A stretch of 64,000 nucleotides of DNA from Elusimicrobiota bacterium (GTDB lineage Bacteria > Elusimicrobiota > UBA8919), in NCBI GenBank assembly GCA_016928195.1, contig JAFGLF010000014.1, forward strand, positions 1-64,000, written 5' to 3'. Both the position numbers and the translations under genes were made by a program. Under the pieces are notes generated by a model. The model had not been told where the DNA came from, searched no databases, and worked only from the letters and a program-made list of their open reading frames with translations. This document shows positions 15,719 to 26,121 of this stretch, piece by piece (positions within the stretch are counted from its first letter, which is position 1; each line of letters begins with the position of its first letter).

Positions 15719-18700
15719 ATGAAAAGAACATTTGTCTGGTTTATATTAGCAGGATTGCTTTCTCTGCAGCCGCTTACTGCTTCGCGGGAACTTATGAAAG
15801 GAGATGATTATTTCAACAGAGGCAAATACCAGCAGGCGTTAAAGGTTTATAAACCGCTGTTTGAGAAGTCGAAAAATCCGGAAATAAAATGGAAGGCATT
15901 CTTCAGAACCTGCGAGTCCTACACCCACCTTTTCCGCTACGGTGAAGCCATACAGCTGTTATCCGATACTCCGGTACCTTCAGAGATGCCCCATAGTGCA
16001 AGGATTCTTATACTCAGGGCGGAATTATATACACAGTTTTTATTGCAGTATTCAGGGATTGGAAACCGCGATATTATAGATTCCGATGAAAAAGAGGTTT
16101 TTGCACTTACCCCGGAAGAAATAAGAAAAAAAATTGAAAATACTTTTGAAGCATTGTGGCATTTGCGTAAAGATCTCGCAAAAATGCCCCTTTTAAAAGA
16201 GGATTATTTCATTCTGGTAGAAAAAATCGACAAAGGAATGTATCCCGCCGTTTTTGATTATGTTGTCCTTAAATATACCGATTATCTTCTCTACCATGCA
16301 GAGAGAAGTAAAATTTTTCCGGACGCAGATACAGTAGTTAAGGATGTTTTTGACAGAGAAGTCAATTTTGATGATATTCCCTGTCTGCTTGCTGCAGAAC
16401 TTATGGAAGATGCAGGTAAATCTTTTAGAGATAACAGACAGGAGGCACAGGAAAGATGGAGAATAAAAAGGCTTCTTATCCCTTTCCGCAGAATGGGGTT
16501 ATTCAAAATTGAAAATGGAAAAGAGTTAAGAGATAAAGCAAAAAATATATTGAAAGAATGGTCTGTTGAATTCAAAACAGATGAGGCAAAAGCCGAAGCA
16601 CTCTACGAGTATGCATTATTTCTGAATCAGGAACAGGAGTGGACCGAAGCTGTTAAAGTGTGTAAGGATATCGAAAAGAAATTTCCAAAAACCCTTGCAG
16701 GAGAATATGCGAAAAAACTCAGGGTTGAAATAGAAATACCGCGGTTAGTGATGAACGTAAAAACCGCACTGCCTCCCGGTGATAAAGCAATAACTGTAAC
16801 TACCAGGAATCTAAAGGAAGTTCATTTTAGGGCTTATGAGATAGACCCCGAAAAGATGAAGAAGTTTAAAAGAACTTTTTCCGGCTGGTCGTATCTTTTG
16901 AATTATGCAGATGATGAATGGATTAAGAAAGAACTGCCTAAAATGAAACTGGTAAAGGCATGGACTCATAATACTGGCGACAAGGAAGACCATAAATATA
17001 TCAGTTCTGCTGTTACCCCGCCCAAGCTGGAGCCGGGAATTTATTTTGTTCTTGCCTGCGCCGACAGGTTTTTTAAGGTAAATTTTTCTGTTATGTCGGC
17101 TTCATTTATGAATATTACTGATTTAGTATTGATAGGTACAACCGGCTTCCGTGATGATGTTGAAAAAGCATATTATGATTTTATTGAAAAGAACGGCCCT
17201 TTTAATATTAATTCGGAAGGGATTCATTTTTATACTGTAGACGCTAAAAATGGAAAACCGGTATCCGGAGCGGATATTTATCTGTATTGTTATTATTCAA
17301 ATAAAAGCCATAATACAGAGTTAGTTACGGATTTATCAGGTACCGCACATCAATCTTTGAATGTTAATGTTGACCCGGGTGAGTGCCCGGGCGGATCCGG
17401 TAATTATTACAGCATAGACCCACTGGCTAAACATAGAGGATCGTTTGCTTACTGGCAGTCTCAGGATAGTTTATTTTATAGCTCCCCCAATTTCGCGGAA
17501 CTTTTTATTGAGGCTGACAGACCGATTTACCGTCCCGGACAGGAAGTAAGAGCAAAGGTTGTGGCTGTGAAAAGGACATCGGCGGGTTTTAAAGTTTTGT
17601 CAAATAAAGAAATACGGATTATGGCCAGAGATGCCAATGGTAAAGAATTTTTCTCCGAAACCAAAAAACTTAATTCTTACGGAAGTACGGATATTTCCTT
17701 TAAAATTCCGGAAGGCAGACTTTTGGGTAACTACTCCATAGAGGCCGTATTCTACGACAGGTTTTACGGTTCCTGCAATATTAATTTTTCCGTAGAAGAA
17801 TATAAGCGTCCGGAATTTGAGGTTATTATGGAGGAAGCAAAGGATTCGTGGAAATACAATAAACCTGTCAGCATAAATGGTTCTGTTAAATATTATTTCG
17901 GCGGACCGGTACCGGATGCAAATATTAATTACCGCATTTATCGTACATGGTATCTGCCGTGGTGTTTCAGATACTGGTTTCAGTTTTATAGTCCCGGAAA
18001 AGAGGAGATTGCTTCGGGTGAACTTGCAGCTGATGAAAACGGTAATTTTGATATACCTTTTACCCCGACCCCGGCCCCATCGGCTGTTTTATATAAATAC
18101 CTGCCTGATGTTTCCCGTTTTGTTGTTGAAGTGGATGCACGCGATGAAGGCGGAAGAACAATAACCGGCAGTAAGACCTATACTGCAGGCAAGAAAGCAG
18201 TTTATCTTAATATAGAAAAAGCCAAGGGATTCTTTTTCTCTTCAAAGCCCGTAAAACTAAGTATTAAAAGACAGACATTAAATGATACTCCAGTATCAGG
18301 TAAAGGAACATATGAAATATACAGAATTACAAGTACTTCCATTCCCGATTTGCCTGACAGTAGGTATAGAAGCGGCTGGAGTAGCTGGGTGCCTCCGCTT
18401 GAGGTGCAGTTTAAAGATGTGCCTAATGCAGAGCTTTATTCACAAGGTAATGTTGAATATGATAAGAACGGTATTGCAGAACTCAAACTTAAACCGCTTC
18501 CTGCAGGAACCTACAGATTTGTTGCAAAAACCAGGGATAAGTGGGATGAGGAGGTAGAGCAGTCTGCAATAGTTATTATTGCCGATAATGATGAAAAAAA
18601 ATCTGTACCTGTCTATGCACCGTCTGTGACATTACTGGAAAATGACGAATATTCTGTAGGTGATACTGCGGAACTTCTTATAGGTTCAGGCCGTTGTTCC

Positions 18701-21691
18701 GGAACATACCATGTGGAAATATGGGCTGGAAGACATCTTCTTTTGAATAAACTGATAGACAATGGAATTCCTGTTGGTTTGGTAAAAATACCTATTATAA
18801 AAGAATATAAAGGCGGGATTACCGTGAGATGGTTCGGTGTTAATAATATGCAGACATATCACGGCAAAGTGGATATTCCTATACCGCATCGGGAAAAGAA
18901 GCTTACGGTTGAACTGGACCCTTTCAAAAAAGAGCTTAAACCCGGTGAAAAACAGACATGGGGCTTGAAGATAAAGGATTATAAGAAAAGAGCCGTTAAC
19001 GGTGCAGAAGCACTAGTTCTTATGTATGACCGTTCGCTTGAATATTATATGAAAACAGATAACCCCTGGCTCAATGTTTTGTATAATCCCAGACCCAGTC
19101 CTGATTCCGGTGCTGATTCAAATCTTATCTATTATGCAAGAGATATTCCGGTCACGGAGGGTCTCCTCGAGAAAATCTTTAAATCCTTCCGGGATTACGG
19201 CGAAAAACCTTCCCCTCCTTCCATGAGAACCAGCAGGACAAGAATTAGTGTTGGCAGAAAAAAGGGAAAGGTTTTAAAATGCGAGGTACATTCGGAGGCA
19301 GAATATAGATGTTTGGATGAAGCCATTGCCGGAGAAATGTTGGGGTACGATAAATTTGGGATAGATAGCTTATCGATACTCAGCAGTAAGGAGAAATTTG
19401 CCAAGAAACCCGAAGTAAGAAAAGCTTTTAACGAGACAGCATTTTTTAAACCGGAGGTAGTCACAGGAAAAAACGGCAAAGGAACATTCTCTTTTACGGC
19501 ACCGGAACAGCTTACCGGCTGGAGGATAAAAGTATTTGCATTTACTCCGGATATAAAAGAAGGCAGGCTGACGGAAGAGGCGGTAACAAAGAAAGAGCTT
19601 ATGGTGCGGGCGGACATACCGAGGTTCTTCCGTGAAGGTGACAACGGAACAGTAAGTGCAGTTGTTCACAACGAATCCGACCGTACCATTTCCGGCAGAT
19701 TGTCTATAGAAATAACCGAGAATGATAACCCGGTAATAAATAAACTTAAACTAACCGGTCCGGAAAAAACCTTTAAAATAGAACCGCACAGTTTAAAAAG
19801 TTTTGACTGGATGGTTCAGATTCCGGACGGTATTACTGAGTATAAGATCCGCGTGACTGCTGTCTCCAAAAAACTGTCAGATTCGGAGGAACGCAACCTT
19901 CCGATACTGCCGTCCCGCCAGCGCCTTATAGAGTCGCGGTTTATCGTACTTGACGGCAATTCTACAAAGAAAATGAAGGTCGATGAATTGTTAAAAGAAG
20001 ATTCTACAAGAATAAACGAATCCATGGTTCTCCAGATTGACCCCCAGCTTACGTTAAGCATACTCAATTCCATACCTTTCCTTATAAATTATCCCTATGA
20101 ATGTGTTGAGCAGCTGCTGAATAAATACGTACCTCTGGCGGTAATGAACGGGATTTATAAAAAATATCCGGAGATTGCAGAAGCGGTTAAAAAAATTCCT
20201 AAACGTAAAACTACTACCCCGGCATGGGAAAAGGATGACCCCAGACGGCTTATTAAACTGATAGAAACCCCGTGGATGTGGCAGTCAGAGGGGCGTCCTA
20301 CCGTCTGGCCGATAACAGACATGCTTGACCCCGAAATTGTAGAATCCCAGAAAGACATTATATTTGAAAAACTTAAAAATGCCCAGCTTCCCGACGGTGC
20401 TTTCCCGTGGTGGCCCGGAGGCCGTGCCGACCCTTATATAACTCTTTATGTACTTGAAGGGCTGGCAGAGGCAAGAAAATACGGTGTTTCTGTCCCAAAG
20501 GATATGATTCAGAAAGCCCTTATGTATGTTAACAAAGAGATCCCTTTAAAACTCAAAGCAGAAGAGAGGTATCTTGCACTGGTGACATATGCTGCTTATG
20601 TTGTTACATCCTTTCCAGAAAATGAATTTTCCGAAGCGAAAAAAGGTTTTAAAGCAGCCAGGAGCTGGGTGGTTTATGTTGAAAAACATTCCGGTGCGCT
20701 CACACCATTTGGAAAGGCATATACGGCATATACGTATTACCGTTTAGGAGATATGAAAAAATTTAATGAATTCATGGAGATGGCGCTGGACGGTTCAAGA
20801 GAGGATGAAGCAGCAGGTGTGTACTGGACACCGGAAAAATATTCATGGGTATGGTATTCTGATACTGTGGAAAAGCATGCGTTTTTCTTAAAAATGCTTA
20901 CGGATTTAAAACCTGATGATTCAAGAATTCCGGGTATGGTAAAATGGCTTCTATTTAACAGAAAAGGCAACGTCTGGAAATCGACAAAGGCGTCTGCAGC
21001 AGCTGTATATTCATTACTCGGTTATCTGAACAGAAAGGGAGCAATTGCATCGGATGAAAATTTTAATATCAACTGGGGCGGAAAAACGGATTCAGTTGCG
21101 GTTAAATCCGATGAATGGCTGGATGACACGATAAGATGGTCGGTTAAAGGATTTGACATCACATCACAGCATGCGGAACCGGAAATAGAAAAGAAAGGAC
21201 GGGGCACGGCGTTTGCTTCGCTTGTCTGGATATATTCCACTAAAAAGCTTCCTGATGAATCTGCTCCCGGACTGCTGAATTTGAGCAGAAAATTTTACCG
21301 CCGTGTAAAAATAGACGATAAATACCATTTAAAACCTATAGAATCCGGTGGCAGTGTGAAAGTCGGCGATACTATAGAGGTTCACCTGAAAATCAATACA
21401 CGCAGTCAGTTTGAGTACATGCACCTGAAGGACCTTAAGGCTGCGGGATTCGAGGCAGAGACGCTTCTGAGCGGATGGAAATGGGATAATCTTTTCAGGT
21501 ATGAAGAACCCAGGGATTCACTGACCAACTTTTTTATAAGCTGGCTTCCTCACGGCGAGTATATTTTAAAATACCGTCTACAGCCCACAAAACCCGGAAC
21601 ATACAGGATAGGCGCAGCAACGCTTCAGTCCATGTATGCCCCCGAAATGACCGCACACAGCTCCGGATTTATTATTAACGTAACCAAGTGA
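15719..21691 (+). CDS. Bacterial alpha-2-macroglobulin with thioester motif
   Basis: A protein of 1990 residues counted from the ATG at 15719, chosen over GTG 15710 because AAGAGGTGAT is well spaced for it. A signal peptide (FVWFILAGLLSLQPLTA) is followed by a TPR-like region at about 25-330 (GDDYFNRGKYQQALKVYKPL). MG domains follow, with the MG2-type IEADRPIYRPGQEVRAKVVA near 595 and the MG3-type FSVEEYKRPEFEV near 690. The bait/alpha-2-macroglobulin core (FKPEVVTGKNGKGTFSFTAP) is near 1240, and the thioester domain carries CVEQ at about 1462. A C-terminal receptor-like domain ends the protein. Such proteins trap proteases in the periplasm. The signal peptide lacks a lipobox, so it is probably soluble. 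The usual partner PbpC is absent. Confidence 0.93.
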   Translation: MKRTFVWFILAGLLSLQPLTASRELMKGDDYFNRGKYQQALKVYKPLFEKSKNPEIKWKAFFRTCESYTHLFRYGEAIQLLSDTPVPSEMPHSARILILRAELYTQFLLQYSGIGNRDIIDSDEKEVFALTPEEIRKKIENTFEALWHLRKDLAKMPLLKEDYFILVEKIDKGMYPAVFDYVVLKYTDYLLYHAERSKIFPDADTVVKDVFDREVNFDDIPCLLAAELMEDAGKSFRDNRQEAQERWRIKRLLIPFRRMGLFKIENGKELRDKAKNILKEWSVEFKTDEAKAEALYEYALFLNQEQEWTEAVKVCKDIEKKFPKTLAGEYAKKLRVEIEIPRLVMNVKTALPPGDKAITVTTRNLKEVHFRAYEIDPEKMKKFKRTFSGWSYLLNYADDEWIKKELPKMKLVKAWTHNTGDKEDHKYISSAVTPPKLEPGIYFVLACADRFFKVNFSVMSASFMNITDLVLIGTTGFRDDVEKAYYDFIEKNGPFNINSEGIHFYTVDAKNGKPVSGADIYLYCYYSNKSHNTELVTDLSGTAHQSLNVNVDPGECPGGSGNYYSIDPLAKHRGSFAYWQSQDSLFYSSPNFAELFIEADRPIYRPGQEVRAKVVAVKRTSAGFKVLSNKEIRIMARDANGKEFFSETKKLNSYGSTDISFKIPEGRLLGNYSIEAVFYDRFYGSCNINFSVEEYKRPEFEVIMEEAKDSWKYNKPVSINGSVKYYFGGPVPDANINYRIYRTWYLPWCFRYWFQFYSPGKEEIASGELAADENGNFDIPFTPTPAPSAVLYKYLPDVSRFVVEVDARDEGGRTITGSKTYTAGKKAVYLNIEKAKGFFFSSKPVKLSIKRQTLNDTPVSGKGTYEIYRITSTSIPDLPDSRYRSGWSSWVPPLEVQFKDVPNAELYSQGNVEYDKNGIAELKLKPLPAGTYRFVAKTRDKWDEEVEQSAIVIIADNDEKKSVPVYAPSVTLLENDEYSVGDTAELLIGSGRCSGTYHVEIWAGRHLLLNKLIDNGIPVGLVKIPIIKEYKGGITVRWFGVNNMQTYHGKVDIPIPHREKKLTVELDPFKKELKPGEKQTWGLKIKDYKKRAVNGAEALVLMYDRSLEYYMKTDNPWLNVLYNPRPSPDSGADSNLIYYARDIPVTEGLLEKIFKSFRDYGEKPSPPSMRTSRTRISVGRKKGKVLKCEVHSEAEYRCLDEAIAGEMLGYDKFGIDSLSILSSKEKFAKKPEVRKAFNETAFFKPEVVTGKNGKGTFSFTAPEQLTGWRIKVFAFTPDIKEGRLTEEAVTKKELMVRADIPRFFREGDNGTVSAVVHNESDRTISGRLSIEITENDNPVINKLKLTGPEKTFKIEPHSLKSFDWMVQIPDGITEYKIRVTAVSKKLSDSEERNLPILPSRQRLIESRFIVLDGNSTKKMKVDELLKEDSTRINESMVLQIDPQLTLSILNSIPFLINYPYECVEQLLNKYVPLAVMNGIYKKYPEIAEAVKKIPKRKTTTPAWEKDDPRRLIKLIETPWMWQSEGRPTVWPITDMLDPEIVESQKDIIFEKLKNAQLPDGAFPWWPGGRADPYITLYVLEGLAEARKYGVSVPKDMIQKALMYVNKEIPLKLKAEERYLALVTYAAYVVTSFPENEFSEAKKGFKAARSWVVYVEKHSGALTPFGKAYTAYTYYRLGDMKKFNEFMEMALDGSREDEAAGVYWTPEKYSWVWYSDTVEKHAFFLKMLTDLKPDDSRIPGMVKWLLFNRKGNVWKSTKASAAAVYSLLGYLNRKGAIASDENFNINWGGKTDSVAVKSDEWLDDTIRWSVKGFDITSQHAEPEIEKKGRGTAFASLVWIYSTKKLPDESAPGLLNLSRKFYRRVKIDDKYHLKPIESGGSVKVGDTIEVHLKINTRSQFEYMHLKDLKAAGFEAETLLSGWKWDNLFRYEEPRDSLTNFFISWLPHGEYILKYRLQPTKPGTYRIGAATLQSMYAPEMTAHSSGFIINVTK

Positions 21692-21735
21692 AAAACGCGA
21701 ATAGCCGCGAATCAAACGCGAATGTCCGCAAGTAT
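21690..21735. repeat. CGCGAAT microrepeat at rlmD-like start
   Basis: AACGCGAATAGCCGCGAATC then AAACGCGAATG and a diverged copy bridge the A2M stop and the next gene; the first possible ATG of the methyltransferase lies inside the repeat. Confidence 0.6.
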
Positions 21736-23107
21736 GAAATATAAAAATAATAAGATGATTAAATGCGGGAAACAGATAGAGCTCACAATAGAAAAAATCA
21801 TAACAGGCGGCGACGGACTGGGAAGATATGGAAAACTTGTTGTTATGGTTCCGTATTCCGTTCCGCAGGATAAACTGCTTGTTGAAATTACAGAAACCAA
21901 AAAACATTTTGCATATGCCAGAGTCGTTTCAGTCATCTCCCCCTCCCCATATAGAATTGTCCCACCTTGCCCTGCTCACTACTCACTGCTCACTGCTCGC
22001 TGTCTTTTCTGCGGCGGCTGCAACTTTCAGATGATCGAGTATAAAAAACAACTTGAATACAAATCGGAAGTTGTCCAGGATTTTTTTGATATAAAAGTTA
22101 ACAAAATGATTCCTGCGGATAATCAGTTTGAATACAGAAATAAGATACAGATGCCCATTGGCGGATCTGCAGGAAAAATAAATATGGGTTTCTTTCATCC
22201 CGGATCCCATAAAATAGTGAATGTTAACAGATGTTTTCTGCAGACAAAAAAGACAAACGATATAATTTCGGAAATAAGAAGACTGGTTAATGAATATAAT
22301 ATACAGCCATACAATGAGGATAAAGGGACAGGTATTTTGAGGCATATAATTCTAAGAAAGTCCTCTGCATTTGACGAATTTATGCTGATTATTGTTTCAA
22401 AAACTAATTTCATACCCCGTATAAAGGAAATAACTTCTAAAATATCCGGAAAGTTTCCTGAGATTGTATCTATCTACCAGAATATTAATCCTAAAAAAAC
22501 AAATGTTATCTTAGGAGATAAAAATTTTAAGATTTACGGCAGAGATACTATAAAAGAAAAAATCGGTAATACGATTTTCGCGGTTTCCCCCATTTCATTT
22601 TTTCAGATTAATACCGAACAGACACTCAAACTATACAATACCATAAAAGATTTTGCAAAACTCAGCGGTAGCGAAAGCGTGTTCGATATTTATTCCGGAG
22701 TGGGAAGTATATCGCTCTATCTTTCACCTTATTGCAGGAAAATCACAGGTATAGAAGAAATACCGTCTGCCGTATCGGATGCTTTTAAAAACTGTAAGTT
22801 TAATAATATAAAAAATGCGTTTTTTATAAGAGGCAATGCGGAACAGGTATTAAAAAGACTGGAATTTCCCAGAAACAGTGTTGTGATTCTGGATCCTCCC
22901 CGTGCCGGCTGTTCCAGAGAAGTTCTTACTTTCCTGCTGAAATCAATGCCTTTAAGGATAGTATATACATCCTGCAATCCGGCAACCCTTTCAAGGGATG
23001 TAAAATTACTTTCAGATAAGTACAAACTTCTGGAGATACAGCCGGTTGATATGTTCCCCCAAACGGCACATATCGAATGTGTAGCAAAACTGGAACCCAA
23101 ATGCTGA
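21722..23107 (+). CDS. rlmD: RlmD/TrmA-family RNA (uracil-5-)-methyltransferase
   Basis: A protein of up to 461 residues. A TRAM domain opens it (IELTIEKIITGGDGLGRYGK). A class I SAM-methyltransferase follows with FDIYSGVGSISLYLSP (motif I, about residue 321), DPPRAGCSREVL (about 393) and the catalytic TSCNPATLSRD (about 418). It methylates C5 of uridine in 23S rRNA or tRNA; RlmD versus RlmCD/TrmA specificity is uncertain. The Fe-S cysteines are PPC, CGGC and NRC near 172, but the loop between the first Cys and CGGC holds an insertion (AHYSLLTARCLF) encoded by a CTGCTCACT repeat. The start may be ATG 21722 or the later MIKCGK at about 21755. Its stop overlaps the mfd start. Confidence 0.85.
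   Translation: MSASMKYKNNKMIKCGKQIELTIEKIITGGDGLGRYGKLVVMVPYSVPQDKLLVEITETKKHFAYARVVSVISPSPYRIVPPCPAHYSLLTARCLFCGGCNFQMIEYKKQLEYKSEVVQDFFDIKVNKMIPADNQFEYRNKIQMPIGGSAGKINMGFFHPGSHKIVNVNRCFLQTKKTNDIISEIRRLVNEYNIQPYNEDKGTGILRHIILRKSSAFDEFMLIIVSKTNFIPRIKEITSKISGKFPEIVSIYQNINPKKTNVILGDKNFKIYGRDTIKEKIGNTIFAVSPISFFQINTEQTLKLYNTIKDFAKLSGSESVFDIYSGVGSISLYLSPYCRKITGIEEIPSAVSDAFKNCKFNNIKNAFFIRGNAEQVLKRLEFPRNSVVILDPPRAGCSREVLTFLLKSMPLRIVYTSCNPATLSRDVKLLSDKYKLLEIQPVDMFPQTAHIECVAKLEPKC
21971..22003. repeat. CTGCTCACT microrepeat inside Fe-S loop of rlmD-like gene
   Basis: About four units of CTGCTCACT/ACTCACTGCT, in frame, lengthening the loop between the first iron-sulfur cysteine and the CGGC motif. Confidence 0.8.
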
Positions 23108-26091
23108 ATTCATTTGAACTATCAGGCGGTCTTGCATATTCTGTTATTAAAAATAATTCATCCAAACAGTTTATAATTCCCATGAAAAACGATGAGGATG
23201 CTGCGGATATTTCAGAAAGCATATTAACGCTTTCAAAAATACTAAAGCATCCGGTTCCTCCCGTTAAAGTATTCCCGGAGTCAGACGTTCTTTACAGGAT
23301 TAAAAGTATTTCGGAAATACTTAAATCTAAAAACGGTAAAATCTGTCTCTGTACGTCGGTCCCTGCACTTAATAAAAAAACTTTTTCCCCTAAAAATTTT
23401 GAGAAATCCGTTATAAATGTCAAAAAGAATAAAAAAATAAACCGTGATTCACTGGTTTTACAGTTATCGGAAATGGGTTATATAAGGACTGATATAACGA
23501 TGGATGTTTCCGAGTTTTCGGTGAGAGGCGAGATTCTGGATATATGGAATACAAATTCAGAATTACCGGTTAGAATTGTTTTTAATATTGATACGGTTGA
23601 AGCAGTAAAAAATATTGACCCTTCCAGTCAGCGTTCAATATCAGAAATCGAATCAGCAGAGATAATACCGGCTGAAGAAAAGGAAGAAGTACGGATTTTT
23701 GATTATTTTCAGAATGGCTATACTTTTACGGAAAATGATATCGTACCGTATCTGCCTGTTCCCGAATTTAACGGCAATATTGACTTCTTTAAACAAAAGA
23801 TCAGTCAATGGCAGGATGAAGATTTCCGGATATTTATAATCGCCAACAACGAAGGTGAAAAAAAGCATTTGTCCGAAATTTTGAATCCGGATGGAACTTA
23901 CGAAGAACTTATTTTTACCGGGAACCTTTATTCGGGCTTTATCTGTAATAAAGACAAAAATATTTTTATTACAACCAACGAAATATTTTCCAGATACAAA
24001 CTGCGTCAGCGTCTGCCCAAATTCCGCAGTTATGTGAAGTTAAGCGAACCGTTAGAAGATATTACCGATATGAGAAACGGGGATTTTGTCGTTCATGAAA
24101 AATACGGAATCGGTATTTATGATGGTTTAAAGAAAATAACTGCCGGCGGTATTACCGCAGAATATATTTCGATTTCTTATGCCAATAATGATAAACTTTT
24201 TGTTCCTGTAAATGATTTTAGCCGTATCCAGAGATATTTTGGGGTCGGAAAAGGCTCTCCCAGGATAAATTCGCTTGATAGTATAGCATGGGAAAAAACA
24301 AGGGCCGTTGCCGATGAAAATGCAAAAATACTCGCACAGCAGCTTTTAGAAAGTTATACGGAAAGATATAATATCCGCAGACCGCAGTTTGTGCCGTTTT
24401 CCGATTATGAGAAAGAATTCGAAGATGAATTTATTTATGAAGAGACATCTGACCAGAAAAAAGCCATAGACGATACTATAAAAGATATGCTGAGTCCTTA
24501 TCCTATGGAAAGATGTATTTTCGGCGATACGGGATTCGGTAAAACCGAAGTGGCCATGAGGGCTGCTTTAAAATCTGTACTGTCCGGAAGGCAGGTATGC
24601 CTTATGGCTCCGACTACCGTTCTTGTACAGCAGCATGAACAGACATTCCTGGACAGGTTTGCCGATTGGCCGGTAAAGATAGCGACACTTTCAAGATTTA
24701 AAACTAAAAAGGAACAAAAAGAAATAATTGAAAAATTAAAAAACGGAAAGATTGATATTGTTATAGGTACACACAGGTTGTTAAGTAAGGATATTGTGTT
24801 CAATAATCCTGGACTTCTGATAATTGATGAGGAGCATAGGTTCGGAGTAGCTGACAAAGAGAAAATAAAAATGCTGAAAAAAAACATAGATTGTTTGTAT
24901 CTTACCGCCACACCGATTCCCCGGACACTTTCAATGTCGCTTTCCGGAATAAAAAATATGTCATCAATCGAGACAGCTCCCGCGGGCAGGCAGTCTGTTG
25001 AGACGGTATTACTGGAACATAATGAAAAGATTGCTATAGAGGCAATAATGTATGAAATCTCGCGCGGCGGCCAGATTTTTTATATACATAACAAAATAGG
25101 GACAATAGAAAACTGCATTGAACGGCTCAAAAAAACGCTTCCGCTCGTAAAATTTGATTTTTTGCATGGCCGGATGCCGGCACATGTAATCGAAGAAAAG
25201 ATGATGAGATTTTTAAAAAAAGAATTTGACTGTCTTGTATCAACAACGATTATTGAAGCAGGTCTGGATATCCCTAATGTTAATACCATTATTGTCGAAG
25301 ATGCCGGAGATTTTGGTTTGAGCCAGCTTTACCAGCTGCGCGGACGTGTCGGACGTTCAAAAATAAAAGCACACTGTTATTTGTTTTATAAAAAAGAAAA
25401 ACTTAACGATATTGCGGAAAAACGCCTTGCTGCTATAAAAGAGTTTACAAAACTTGGTTCGGGTTTCCGTCTTGCACTAAAGGATCTGCAGATAAGAGGA
25501 GCCGGTGAGATTCTCGGTAAACGGCAGCACGGTTATATTGATTCAATCGGGTTCGATATGTACCTGAAACTTCTTGAAAAAAATTCCAATGAATTAAAAG
25601 GAATTAAAAATAAAGAAGAAATAAACCCTGAAATGGATATTTCCATTGACGCTATTATACCTTCCCGGTATATAAATGACGAAATTGTCAGGATCGGGTT
25701 TTATAAAAGGATCTTAACAGCAGTAAACCCGGAGGATATCGAAGAAATAAGAATGGAAATCAGGGACCGGTTCGGCAAAATCCCGGACGAAACCGAGAAT
25801 CTTTTTGAAATAAGCAGAGTCCGTCTGCTTGCCAAAAAAATCGGTATTATTAAGGTTTCTTCTTCCCCCTCCTCGGTTTTAATGAATTTTTCCATGGATA
25901 CGGCAATAGAGCCGTCAAAAATTCTTTCCGTATTATCCGCCTCCGGCGGAAAAGATAAAAATTTCAGATTTGTTAAATCCGATTTATTGGAAGTGTTTTT
26001 TGAAAACAGTCCCCGGGGCGGAGAGCATGGCAGGCTGTCCCAGAAAGAAATTATCAGTACTATAAAAAATATGTTGCAATCCTTTATGTAA
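23101..26091 (+). CDS. mfd: Transcription-repair coupling factor Mfd
   Basis: A 996-residue superfamily 2 translocase that removes stalled RNA polymerase and recruits UvrA. I chose ATG 23101, 7 bases inside the upstream stop, since residues before it belong to the overlapping methyltransferase. Domain order: compact UvrB-homology region with EFSVRGEILDIW near 142; a CarD-like RNA-polymerase-interaction domain (DMRNGDFVVHEKYGIGIYDG) near 323; Walker A GDTGFGKTEVAM near 475; DEEHRFG near 577; and motif VI QLRGRVGRS near 746. The TRCF C-terminal domain closes it. It is roughly 150 residues shorter than E. coli Mfd, mostly by a slimmer N-terminal UvrB-like region, so its UvrA-binding part deserves comparison. 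Confidence 0.95.
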   Translation: MLNSFELSGGLAYSVIKNNSSKQFIIPMKNDEDAADISESILTLSKILKHPVPPVKVFPESDVLYRIKSISEILKSKNGKICLCTSVPALNKKTFSPKNFEKSVINVKKNKKINRDSLVLQLSEMGYIRTDITMDVSEFSVRGEILDIWNTNSELPVRIVFNIDTVEAVKNIDPSSQRSISEIESAEIIPAEEKEEVRIFDYFQNGYTFTENDIVPYLPVPEFNGNIDFFKQKISQWQDEDFRIFIIANNEGEKKHLSEILNPDGTYEELIFTGNLYSGFICNKDKNIFITTNEIFSRYKLRQRLPKFRSYVKLSEPLEDITDMRNGDFVVHEKYGIGIYDGLKKITAGGITAEYISISYANNDKLFVPVNDFSRIQRYFGVGKGSPRINSLDSIAWEKTRAVADENAKILAQQLLESYTERYNIRRPQFVPFSDYEKEFEDEFIYEETSDQKKAIDDTIKDMLSPYPMERCIFGDTGFGKTEVAMRAALKSVLSGRQVCLMAPTTVLVQQHEQTFLDRFADWPVKIATLSRFKTKKEQKEIIEKLKNGKIDIVIGTHRLLSKDIVFNNPGLLIIDEEHRFGVADKEKIKMLKKNIDCLYLTATPIPRTLSMSLSGIKNMSSIETAPAGRQSVETVLLEHNEKIAIEAIMYEISRGGQIFYIHNKIGTIENCIERLKKTLPLVKFDFLHGRMPAHVIEEKMMRFLKKEFDCLVSTTIIEAGLDIPNVNTIIVEDAGDFGLSQLYQLRGRVGRSKIKAHCYLFYKKEKLNDIAEKRLAAIKEFTKLGSGFRLALKDLQIRGAGEILGKRQHGYIDSIGFDMYLKLLEKNSNELKGIKNKEEINPEMDISIDAIIPSRYINDEIVRIGFYKRILTAVNPEDIEEIRMEIRDRFGKIPDETENLFEISRVRLLAKKIGIIKVSSSPSSVLMNFSMDTAIEPSKILSVLSASGGKDKNFRFVKSDLLEVFFENSPRGGEHGRLSQKEIISTIKNMLQSFM

Positions 26092-26102
26092 TTTAGTATA
26101 AT
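26074..26102 (+). promoter_or_regulatory. Candidate promoter for the ppiC-surA-pdxA run
   Basis: TTGCAA (26074-26079), 17-bp spacer, TATAAT (26097-26102), overlapping the end of mfd. A CGGAGG ribosome site precedes the ATG at 26122. Confidence 0.5.
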
Positions 26103-26121
26103 CATTTAAATCGGAGGCAAA

